Shown here in pieces: positions 55,851-64,000 of a stretch of 64,000 nucleotides of DNA. Numbering within the stretch: position 1 is the first letter of the stretch; each line of letters opens with the position of its first letter. The DNA is taken from contig JAYJMM010000112.1 of the NCBI GenBank assembly GCA_037349105.1, positions 5,354,501-5,418,500 on the forward strand. The letters run 5' to 3'. The DNA comes from Limnomonas spitsbergensis (Eukaryota > Chlorophyta > Chlorophyceae > Chlamydomonadales). The notes beneath the pieces were generated by a model. The model made no database searches. It worked only from the letters and a program-made list of their open reading frames with translations, and was not told where the DNA came from. Position numbers and translations under genes: made by a program.

Positions 55851-56237
55851 GGTGTCCAATGGAGCCACACCCTCAGTGTGTGGGGGGTAGGGGGTCATGT
55901 GGTAATTCAAGCAACATTTTAGGATGTAAATGGACTCATATTGGCAATAAGAACACAGAGGTGCCGCTGTCAGCCTCAACAGACCTCCAGAAACAAAAAT
56001 ACGAAGTTTGGGGGGAAACCAAATATTGGATATTTTGGGAGACCTCCCCCCCCAACTTTGCCCCCCCATATCTCCCAGGGCCACAAAACATTTTTAAAAC
56101 AACTATGGAATGCTCTCGTCGAGCTCTACAAAATGGGGCACGGGGTCGATCTTTTTGTTTCTGCCTCCCCTTGTGTATGGCAACAGTTTTCAAAAAGCTC
56201 TAAAACATCACAATACAATACAGACCAAAACCCGTGA

Positions 56238-56565
56238 CAGACCGCAACTGGGGTTTTCGGCTCAGAACCTAGTACCCGCCAATTGATGAGAAGTTGTGAC
56301 ATTTGAAGATATATAGGAGTTGCTATGATCATCACGATACTCCCCATGAGGTGCCGCACAACGATGTGTGGCTTCCCACCTTACAAAATGGATGACTGAT
56401 GATGTAAAAAGCCAGAAATCCAGTACCGTACAACATGATTGCGGTCTAAATTACATCTCGCACTTCGTTGCGTGCGTGTCAGCTAAACAGCCTTACTTGC
56501 GCGAAATTGCGTGACTTATTGACCGAAATTACGTACACAAAAAACTGAATGCGGCGTAGTATCAC
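56238..56565 (+). repeat. Dispersed repeat, copy B (partner at 43272-43600)
   Basis: Same ordered words as copy A: GGGGTTTTCGGCTCAGAACC, CCGCCAATTGATGA, GGCTTCCCACCTT, AAAAGCCAGAAATCC, ATTGCGGTCTAAATTACA, CAGCCTTACTTGCGCG and TTACGTACACAAAAA. Confidence 0.8.
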
Positions 56566-56618
56566 GGCAATGAACAAAAAAGCCAGCCAAACATTTAAAT
56601 GTAACGATAGGCTCAGAA

Positions 56619-56693
56619 CGCTGCATTGGGGAATAGAACCCCGGTCTCCCTCGATCTGATCAGGGGTGTGTTACTCACGCTGAAAGTCGGGGA
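56619..56693 (-). other. Solo tRNA-like sequence related to those in the 2.18-kb units
   Basis: The minus strand reads TCCCCGACTTTCAGCGTGAG then TAACA, a variable middle, and GGGAGACCGGGGTTCTATTC CCC. It matches the tRNA-Glu-like module of the tandem array at both ends, with a damaged B-box (GGTTCTATTCC). It shows the module exists outside the array. Confidence 0.6.
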
Positions 56694-56699
56694 TAATTA

Positions 56700-57300
56700 A
56701 TTAACATAATACTAAAAATCCTCGACGGTTGGTTTTGGCGGAAAGCCGAATATGGGGCGGTTTTATTTGGCCGAAATAACGCCGACTAAAGTACTAATCC
56801 AGGGATGCACTTGCTTTTCTGGACTGTGTTGTGGGCATTTGTTGAGGGATAGGTCGTGTTTCCACTGCTACTATTCTGCCGGGCAACCGACGCGGTTTAA
56901 GGCCCAATTCCGACCCAACTGCCGCAAACCGACACGGTTTAGGCCTTTCTGTTCGAGGCCGAAACCATGCATTCGAGAATAGCCTATACCTCGTCGATGA
57001 CCAGGTTTAGCTATTCTGTGAGTTGGTTGCCTCTTGGTTGAAGGAACCATCTCAGCGCGAAAGATCGTTCGTCATTAAAGACGTCATTTCTATTGCCAGA
57101 TCGAAATAAGCGGCAACACTTGTGGTTCCGAGGTCACGAATCATCGCAGAACGTATCGGCGCCCCAAGATCAGACCTCTGGCACAAGGAAGTTTGCTGTG
57201 AACTTCACGGGTTTCAGTGGAAACGGTTTTGGTTTAAGGCGTGATAAATTCACGATTGCAAGCAACCATATTCCAACCGCGCTGGTTTAAGGCGCTAGTG
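56700..57300. other. Intergenic, decayed short repeats
   Basis: CCGACGCGGTTTAAGGC, CCGACACGGTTTAGGCC and CGCGCTGGTTTAAGGC words recur at 56887, 56928 and 57278. No gene. Confidence 0.45.
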
Positions 57301-57304
57301 GAAA

Positions 57305-57600
57305 CACCCCCTAGTCTCTAGGGATTATGAGGCCCGGTCTCGTTTGCCTTTCCGGCCTGCCTTTCTGGGGTTTTTTGCTCCCTTTTTAGTTTCTTCTCTT
57401 CTCCCTTCTGATCAGTGGGGCGCCCTCGCGGCCAAGCAGGGGCAGGATACGCTTGCTTTTGTGGACTTTTCTTGCTTTGAAGGTTTGTTGATGGCTAGTC
57501 TCTAGTGGAACTCAGGTGTCGGACTTGGTATTCTTTGCCTTCCCGGCCTTTCCCCCTCTTCCTTTTAATTTCTTTCTTCTCCCTTCTGAACAGTTGGGCG
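57305..57600 (+). repeat. Direct duplication leading into an AQRCNVID-type element
   Basis: TAGTCTCTAGGGATTATGAG, TTTGCCTTTCCGGCC and TTCTCTTCTCCCTTCTGATCAG (57311-57415) recur as TAGTCTCTAGTGGAACTCAG, TTTGCCTTCCCGGCC and TTTCTTCTCCCTTCTGAACAG (57497-57593). Both end in a pyrimidine tract plus CAG, like a splice acceptor. Confidence 0.75.
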
Positions 57601-57885
57601 CCCACGCGGCCGAGCTTTGAGCGGGCCCAGAGGTGTAACGTTATTGACCCACGTCATATTTTATGGCTGGGGCATGTTTTCTGCACTATCGGTATGGGGT
57701 TCATTCCCATGCCACTGATTTTATTTGTTGTGTGCTTGTTGCTTGCCCAGAGGGGTCACTGGTCTTCGCTTACTGTCCTAGTGTATCAGGTGCATGTACC
57801 GGTTTAGGCCTTTGCTGGCACAAGTCCCATGTATCAAATATAATGCTCTGCTGGACTGTAAAAACTTCACATAAAAACTTCACAC
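57591..57885 (+). repeat. AQRCNVID-type element fused to dispersed repeat, copy B
   Basis: CAGTTGGGCGCCCACGCGGC, CGAGCTTTGAGC, then GGGCCCAGAGGTGTAACGTT and ATTGACCCACG. From 57649 it continues as the repeat also seen at 8402-8645. The frame reads RAQRCNVIDPRH. It is the fullest copy of this family in the window. Confidence 0.8.
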
Positions 57886-58029
57886 AGTGCACTTCAGGAT
57901 ATCGTCACATGACACCCTCGCTCCCGGGGAGCGACTGGCGCCGTATGTGAACTTCATCTTGGTCACCATGTTGGTGACCACCGGCCTGGCCCATTGGAAC
58001 TGGGACTGGAACGAATGAAAGCACGTCTG

Positions 58030-58165
58030 CTTGGACTGAACAGAGTTTGAGGCCCAACCCTAGAAAACTTGAGACGCTAGCACACCAATTAGTCCGAACG
58101 TGCTTGTGACCCTCGTCGTCAGCTGAAAAAATATGAGCAGGAACAGGAAGGAACATAAGGCCCGC
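58030..58165 (+). repeat. Dispersed repeat shared with 35620-35790
   Basis: Shares GACCCTCGTCGTCAGCTGAA and ATGAGCAGGAACAGGAAGG with the copy in RING-gene intron 7. Confidence 0.65.
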
Positions 58166-58421
58166 GGCCGCGGCTGTTGCTAAACTGCCCGGCTCACACT
58201 TCACATTTCAACGAACCTCCTCCCAACCTGACTCCCATCCTCGAGTTTTCACATTCGCGTTCGCGCCCGGACACCAGCCGATCCGTATTCCTCGACCCAT
58301 TTTCCGACGCTGGTTTCCTTTCATCATAGGACAGTCCCAACATATTGTCCTCCTGATTCGGGTGCACCTACAGCACCCTGTTGCTGGGCCATCACGAAGC
58401 CTGCCCCTCAGCAGGCACTCC

Positions 58422-61400
58422 ATGCATAGCCGTGGAGAAAGTGAAAGTGCTGGAGGTGAAAGAGAAGGCAGAGGTGCAGTCAGCAGCAGCAAAGTTGGAG
58501 TCGGAGGCAGAAGAGGAAGTAACAGCAGGGAAGGGGGCAGAATCAGCAAAGGGGCATGGCCATGCACCTCCTCCCTGGGCTCTGTCCTCATCAGCAATTC
58601 TAGCAACAGAAGGATACCCCTTTTAGAGCTTCGGCCTCTCCAGCTGTTCCTCATCTTTGCATTGTTCCTTCCGACAGCCCCTGGGAGAGTGGAGCCTTCA
58701 ACAGGTAGTCTTCAGCAGGTTGGGGATGTGTACATGGGTGGAGTTACGGATACAGGGCACAATACATACCGGTATGCATGCAGGGGGGTGAGCGCAACAA
58801 AGGAGCGATGCACCCGGGGGAAGAGGGCTGCGTATATGGTGTGTATGTGTGAATATGTGTGGGGGCTGTTAGGCTGTATACATGGGCATGGTGCATTGAG
58901 AATGTGCATGTGCAATGTGCATGCATGTGCATTTGCAATGTGCATAACTGCATCAGCATGGACTGAATCAAGATAGGCAAGGGGAACAGCTTGCCGGTGC
59001 CTGCATATGCTTCGACGTCCCCCCTCACCACTCCCTCAGACCTCTTCATCTATACACACACTTATTGCGTACACTGTGCTGTATTCAGGGGCTAATGGTG
59101 ATACAGGAGAGCGTCTGATCGGCTGGAGGGGGGAGACATATCAGAGAGGGTTGGAGCAGCATGTGAGGAGGGAGGAGGGAGGAGGGAGGAGGGAGGAGGG
59201 AGGAGGGAGGAGGGAGGAGGGAGGAGGGAGGAGGGAGGAGGGAGGAGGGAGGAGGGAGGAGGGAGGAGGGAGGAGGGAGGAGGGAGGAGGGAGGAGGGAG
59301 GAGGGAGGAGGGAGGAGGGAGGAGGGAGGAGGGAGGAGGGAGGAGGGAGGAGGGAGGAGGGAGGAGGGAGGAGGGAGGAGGGAGGAGGGAGGAGGGAGGA
59401 GGGAGGAGGGAGGGGGGAGACATATCAGAGAGGGTTGGAGCAGCATGTGAGGAGGGAGGAGGGAGGAGGGAGGAGGGAGGAGGGAGGAGGGAGGAGGGAG
59501 GAGGGAGGAGGGAGGAGGGAGGAGGGAGGAGGGAGGAGGGAGGAGGGAGGAGGGAGGAGGGAGGAGGGAGGAGGGAGGAGGGAGGAGGGAGGAGGGAGGA
59601 GGGAGGAGGGAGGAGGGAGGAAAGGGAGGAAAGGGAGGAAAGGGAGGAAAGGGAGGAAAGGGAGGAAAGGGTTCAAAGGGTTCAAAGGGTTCAAAGGGAA
59701 GTCAATTCTTTGATGGTACACTTGAACTATACTGGTTAACAGCGATATCTCCCCCTGGCCTAATTGCCATATGACCCTAAACCTTTAACCCTGATGATCC
59801 CATCGTTCCATATTCAATCAATTAGCAATATGTGTTATGTATTACATCAACAGGGGGAAAGCGGCGGCGACGTTCCAAGCCCTGCCCCACTGTCCGCATC
59901 GCCCTTCATGTCCGTTGGAGGTTCCAGGCCCTGGTGGGTGGGTAGTGAGGGGAACAACTGACCGCTTCTGGCTGGGGCGGCATATTAAGGCCATGTTAAG
60001 GCCATATTAAGGCCATATTAAGGCCATATTCAGGCCATATTAATGCCATATTAAGGCCATATTAAGGCCATATTAAGGCCATATTAATGCCATATTAATG
60101 CCATATTAAGGCCATATTCAGGCCATATTAATGCCATATTAAGGCCATATTAAGGCCATATTCAGGCCATATTAATGCCATATTAAGGCCATATTTAGGC
60201 CATATTAAGGCCGTATTAAGGCCATATTAAGGCCATATTAAGGCCGTATTAAGGCCGTATTAAGGCCATATTAAGGCCATCATAAACGCGTGTGCTTTAA
60301 GTTATGCCATTATGTTTAGTTGTGATGCAAACTGGTTTCAGCCTATAACAAGCGCATGTATGCGGTTCCCTGTGTCTCGTGACCCACCTCAGGGTGTAAA
60401 GAGAGAAAGTATTACCAGTACGTCATGCACAGGCGTGAGGGTTAAAAAACAGTGTGCAATGGGCTCCGGCCGTATCTGTGCCATCACCCTCTCAGGTCTC
60501 AGGCTTGGCCCTGTATATCATAATGTCATAAAACCTGGTTTTGATGTAGAGTGCAGGGTAATGAGGTTTTAAGAAACAGTGTGGTAAGAGTCGAGGCGGT
60601 ATCTGTGCCATCACCCTCGCAGGTCTCAGGCTTGGTTCGGTAGCACTCACTTAAAACTCACAAACCTGGTTGCGTGTTTTAGTGTGTGTTGGTTCTTGTC
60701 GATGGTTTCCCCCCCGGTTCGCTCTGCCTGGACCCCTCGCAAAAGGCATTGGGCGGATTTTTTCAACTCTGTAACAACAACAACAAATCAACAACAGTAT
60801 GTCCCTACCATACAACCACTTAGGGTCCGCGCAGGCAAACAAGAAGGAATTTAAATTTCCTGCTGCGCGGCGTTGAATTAAATTAAAATTAACATCACGC
60901 ATCAGATAAAAGAATATTAATTTTCGTCTGCGCAGCACTTTCAGCCAGTACAGTACAATTCAGTTAAACCCTCGTTTGATGCTACTAGGAAGGATAATAC
61001 ACGGTCAGCAAGACATCCTCCTCCTCCGCCGGTTCCTGGCCTCAGGAAGCGTGTGGCTGTTGGGGTCCGAAACGTCAGCAGTCGTGAGCATCCGTCTCTG
61101 CCCCCAGGATTGAGCTTCGCTTACTTCGCTACGGGGACTGGCGTAAGGATCACTCGACGGATGTCAAATCAAATAGTAGCGCGCGCGACTATTTGCTGTT
61201 TGTACTATTTGCTGTTTTTACTATTTCCCTTTTTTTTACTACCGTATTTGTTTTTTTACTGTTTGCTGTTTTTAATTCATAGCGCGCACCCCCCGTATAG
61301 TTGGTTGGACATTTGACTGACACGCCGCGCAGCGGCGATTTTTTAATTATCATTAGCGCGCACCCATGTCTGCGCAGGCCAATAATTAATTAATTACAAG

Positions 61401-63934
61401 CGAAGTCTACGTGGTTGTACAGTATGTCACAAAACCTGGATAGGTTTGGGTGTCGATCTTATTTACCCTGCAGGCCTCCTTTCTAGCAACAACAAAAGCA
61501 TATGATCATTCCCGTCTTACCGTAGAATCGGATTGGGTTTGCGCCAGGGGTTTTGCACCCCGGATTTGAATATTCTAGCAAATCGTCCGTGCAACAAAAT
61601 AAGCTATGTGTCCGCGCAGCGCATTGACCGTGCAACAGCCATTTTGAGCAAATAGTTTTATTACTTGAGAGCGCAGCCCTTCAGATCTTGTTAATAAAGG
61701 TCCGCGCAGCTACAATCAAAACAGCTTTGCGCAGGGTAAATACCGCCGACTACAGGCCTTGGTCGTGTGCTTTCTGGCAGCAGAAGAGGCCGACTGGCCT
61801 GAACTGAACAGCCCTGCTAGATAGTGCTGCTTGATAGTCGACAGTAGCGTTATGCCGATATTTTTTATATTTGGTACAGGAAATTAGTCCGCGCACCCCC
61901 TGAAATATTTTTGGGCCTGTGACTACCAAGTTCGCGCAGCATGAATTATTAAATTGTTTTTACCTTTGCAGAGTGTTCGCGCACCCCTGAAAAGAAACGA
62001 GTGAAATAAAACGGTTCTGCGGTACTCAAACAAAACTTAGATTCTTCTGCCTAGCAAGAACACAAGTGTATCATTGTTCTCAGTACTATTATTATTATTA
62101 TTATACATTTTTTTACTTCTACAAAACGTGGATTGGTGCGGGGTCAGATCTTCCTTGGAGGCTATTTGTCAAGCAATAACAAACGTCTATGACAACGCCT
62201 TCCTTTCTTACTCAAACAAACCCTGGATTGCCTGATTAGGGTCGAGACTTTATCCTGGAGCCCTCGCGTCTTTCTGTACCACGGCTTCCTCACTGATGTG
62301 GAGTGTGAACATCTCAAACGCATTGCGATTAATCGGGTGAGGGGTGGGGATGGGAGGTTGGGTCACCGCGGTTCGCCGCGGCGCTGGCGCGGTCACACTT
62401 AATTCACACTTTGGGATACCAACAATTAATTGCTGAAAACGAAAGAAAATAAGCTGTTTGGGTGAGTGGTGGCGAGGAGCTCGGGTGGGCGAGATTTGGA
62501 GTGAGTGATGACTTAGCCCCCCATATCTCTCCTGCTGAACAGGGATTTAACAACGAGTCAGGAAAGTCAGACCCCACCCCCATCTTCTGCTCCGATGCTT
62601 GTTTTCCGGCTACGAGGCCACCTCTGCTGGGCCGCCCCGCAGTTGCCCAGTGCCCGATTGGGGCTAAGCCTGTGTCGGCCGGCGGTCGGCGGCCCAAGCA
62701 GCATGGCTGGCCACACCTGGGGTGTTCGGCCAAATGCCAAAGTGTAGCTGATACATAGCTGAGTCACGAAAGAAATAAAGCTGTTATGTTCTCTTCACAG
62801 TGCTCCTCCCATACATTGATACACGCAAGCCCCAGGATACCCCCAACCCTCTGATATCCATACTCCGTGGTGGTAGGTTGGCAAGTGGTGATCCCCTCTT
62901 CTGGTCGTTGTTAGTGACCCTCCTCCCCCCCCCCCCACCAACACGCACTCACCCACCCACCCACATACACACACGCATGCCCATTCGCACCCAACTGGTC
63001 CCGGTCTATGGCTGTGTGTGGCTCTGTCCTTCTCTCTGGGTCCTCAGTTCCCCCCCCTCCCCCCGCTGGTCCCTCTTCATTGCCCCCTACCCCTCCATGG
63101 GGTATCCCTTTGTATCTCAGCCTCCACCCCATCTCCATCTATCATCGCATCGTGGCTTTGAACGAGCTCAGCCCCCCCCCCCTGCTTCTCCCTCCTCACT
63201 GCCCCGGAGCACACTCTCAATATTCTCTTCCTCAAATATGCGTCCTCACTCCATGCCGATGGGTGTGGATGGTCCAGCCCTCACCCCCCAGGCCCCTGCT
63301 AGTGCTAGAGTTTGCCTTTTTCAGCTTTCCTGGTCAAAAGGAGTGAGTCCGAAGGGTTAAGCCGCCCCCCCCCCCCCCCTGCTTGGCCCCTTCAGCGTTG
63401 ACACTCCACTTATTTTATTTCTGACTCCTCACAGCTGACTTGCTTTGTGGTGGCAGGTACCGCGGGCCTCCAAGGTTTTAGCTCCAGCCCACCCTGCCTT
63501 ATCAATTGGAAACAAATCTGGATATATGATCCAGGAGATGTGTTAGACCCCCCCTGAGTCGCAGCCCCCTCCCCCCCCCCCTTCCACATGGACATCATCC
63601 TGCTTTCTTTCTGACACCCCACAGCTGCCTCGCTCCATGATGGTGGGCCTAAATGGTTCAGACGCCCCCTCCCCCCTCCCTCTTCCCTTTCCTCCTTTCG
63701 GTGTGAACTCTTTTCCCCTGTCTTTGTGTTTGCTAGCAGCTGGCCCGCTTCATGATGGTGGGCCTAAATGGTTCAGACGCCCCCTCCCCCCTCCCTCTTC
63801 CCTTTCCTCCTTTCGGTATGAACTCTTTTCCCCTGCCTTCCTGTTTGCTTGCAGCTGACTCGCTCCATGGTGGTGGGTGAGAAGGGAGGAGACGCCGAGG
63901 ACGGCGTGAGGACCTCCCTTAGCGCTGCACTTAA
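58422..63934 (+). CDS. Prolyl 4-hydroxylase, plant type, N-terminal four exons (runs off window)
   Basis: Fe(II)/2-oxoglutarate enzyme that hydroxylates proline in secretory-pathway proteins (wall glycoproteins in green plants). Exons: 58422-58718, 59854-59933, 62240-62336, 63855-63934; all GT-AG with phases 0, 2, 0, 2. Exon 1 gives a polar Ser/Gly/Arg-rich segment, then a hydrophobic stretch LQLFLIFALFLP, fitting the type II anchor of plant P4Hs. Exons 2 and 3 join to SRPWVETLSWSPRVFLYHGF and LTDVECEHLKRIAINR, close to the W-V/T-E-x-L-S-W-E-P-R-A-F-x-Y-H-x-F-L-x-x-E-E-C-E-x-L signature. Exon 4 reads LTRSMVVGEKGGDAEDGVRT then SLSAAL, where S-x-V-V-x ... D-x-x-V-R-T-S-S is usual. The H-x-D, second His and Lys that bind iron and 2-oxoglutarate must lie beyond the window. 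The start ATG and exon 1 are less certain than exons 2-4. Confidence 0.83.
59123..59450 (+). repeat. GGGAGGA heptamer array, block 1, in P4H intron 1
   Basis: Begins with GGGGGGAGACATATCAGAGA then GGGTTGGAGCAGCATGTGAG, followed by about 34 heptamers. The same 40-bp leader recurs at 59411 and starts block 2, so array and leader were duplicated together. The plus strand is nearly pure purine with dense G-tracts. Confidence 0.97.
59411..59700 (+). repeat. GGGAGGA heptamer array, block 2, evolving into 9-mers
   Basis: Leader plus about 25 heptamers, then six units of AAAGGGAGG and finally three of GGGTTCAAA. The order shows stepwise replacement of one repeat by a derivative 9-mer. Confidence 0.97.
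59980..60285 (+). repeat. 12-bp array AAGGCCATATTA, about 25 units, in P4H intron 2
   Basis: Unit AAGGCCATATTA with single-base variants (AATGCC, CAGGCC, GCCGTATT). The sequence is close to self-complementary around GGCC. It begins about 45 bp after the exon 2 donor. Confidence 0.97.
60300..60660 (+). repeat. Direct duplication in P4H intron 2
   Basis: AACAGTGTGCAATGGGCTCC, GTATCTGTGCCATCACCCTC and CAGGTCTCAGGCTTGG (60448-60510) recur as AACAGTGTGGTAAGAGTCGA, GTATCTGTGCCATCACCCTC and CAGGTCTCAGGCTTGG (60575-60635). The offset is about 126 bp. Confidence 0.85.
60830..61400 (+). repeat. Dispersed copy of the 2.18-kb family's first 420 bp, in P4H intron 2
   Basis: CATCACGCATCAGATAAAAG, TTTTCGTCTGCGCAGCACTT, AACCCTCGTTTGATGCTACT, GGTTCCTGGCCTCAGGAAGC, GTCCGAAACGTCAGCAG, AGGATTGAGCTTCGC and AGCGCGCACCCCCCGTATAG parallel the tandem unit from 1 to about 420 in order, at lower identity and with extra CTATTTGCTGTTTTTA words. 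Confidence 0.88.
61400..62100 (+). repeat. Modules with CCGCGCAGC/CGCGCACCCC boundary motifs
   Basis: Words such as GTCCGCGCAGC, TTCGCGCAGC, TCCGCGCACCCCC and TTCGCGCACCCC occur at least seven times, separated by AT-rich spacers of 40-100 bp. The same boundary words structure the 2.18-kb unit. Confidence 0.7.
63434..63780 (+). repeat. Three decayed copies of P4H exon 4 acceptor and start
   Basis: CACAGCTGACTTGCTTTGTG (63431), CACAGCTGCCTCGCTCCATG (63621) and AGCAGCTGGCCCGCTTCATG (63736) precede the true TGCAGCTGACTCGCTCCATG at 63850. The last two intron copies also share GATGGTGGGCCTAAATGGTT and the long pyrimidine tract that leads into the next copy, with a period of about 116 bp. Confidence 0.92.
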
Positions 63935-64000
63935 GTGAGTGGATGTGACAGGGGAGTATACTCTGCCTCCCTTCTGCCTACATTGAAAAGACCGGACGTT

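Noticed and set aside
57505..57807. 100-codon frame with a hydrophobic stretch
   Set aside because: It spans the junction of two dispersed repeats (AQRC element and 240-bp repeat) and so is not an independent gene, though the AQRCNVID peptide is noted as a finding.
59085..59721. Pro/Ser/Leu and Arg/Glu/Gly frames
   Set aside because: Translations of the GGGAGGA array inside a P4H intron.

Overview
The window is eukaryotic nuclear DNA. Its genes are split by GT-AG introns, it is very repeat-rich, and nothing resembles an operon. The gene set (a plant-type CDC20, a multi-pass RING protein of the Tmemb_185A type, a plant-type membrane-anchored prolyl 4-hydroxylase, an intronless ankyrin-repeat protein) suggests a green alga. 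A prasinophyte such as Cymbomonas is my guess, not something the sequence proves. All four genes are on the + strand.

Layout. 1-6467: three nearly identical 2.18-kb tandem units carrying tRNA-Glu-like sequences. 6468-7700: degraded and inverted copies of the same family. 7973-8650: a non-LTR retrotransposon 3' remnant and a dispersed repeat. 9606-17946: a complete 10-exon CDC20 gene (464 aa predicted), the activator of the anaphase-promoting complex. 18.0-28.7 kb: minisatellites, dispersed repeats, a 1.2-kb inverted-repeat-bounded element and tRNA-like sequence, with no gene I can defend. 28804-40799: a 10-exon gene for an 803-aa multi-pass membrane protein ending in a C3HC4 RING, followed at once by a 211-bp MITE. 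44887-46281: an intronless 464-aa ankyrin-repeat protein with a possible F-box-like N-terminus. 46.3-58.4 kb: 27-bp, 25-bp and 42-bp minisatellites, a Ty3/gypsy reverse transcriptase fragment and a hAT-like fragment inside an inverted-repeat-bounded element. 58422 to the window edge: the first four exons of a prolyl 4-hydroxylase, whose introns hold a GGGAGGA array, a 12-bp array and another copy of the 2.18-kb family.

The most unusual signal runs through all three spliced genes. Most introns contain one to four decayed, tandemly arranged copies of the neighbouring exon's edge, with the adjoining splice site (pyrimidine tract-AG plus exon start, or exon end plus GT). In two introns the copies form long perfect hairpins that contain the splice-donor motif. 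This suggests that introns here grow, or originate, by repeated local duplication across exon-intron junctions. It also means many apparent ORFs and apparent exons in this DNA are decoys.

Exon models come from reading phase, splice dinucleotides and remembered family similarity. No alignment or transcript data were available.
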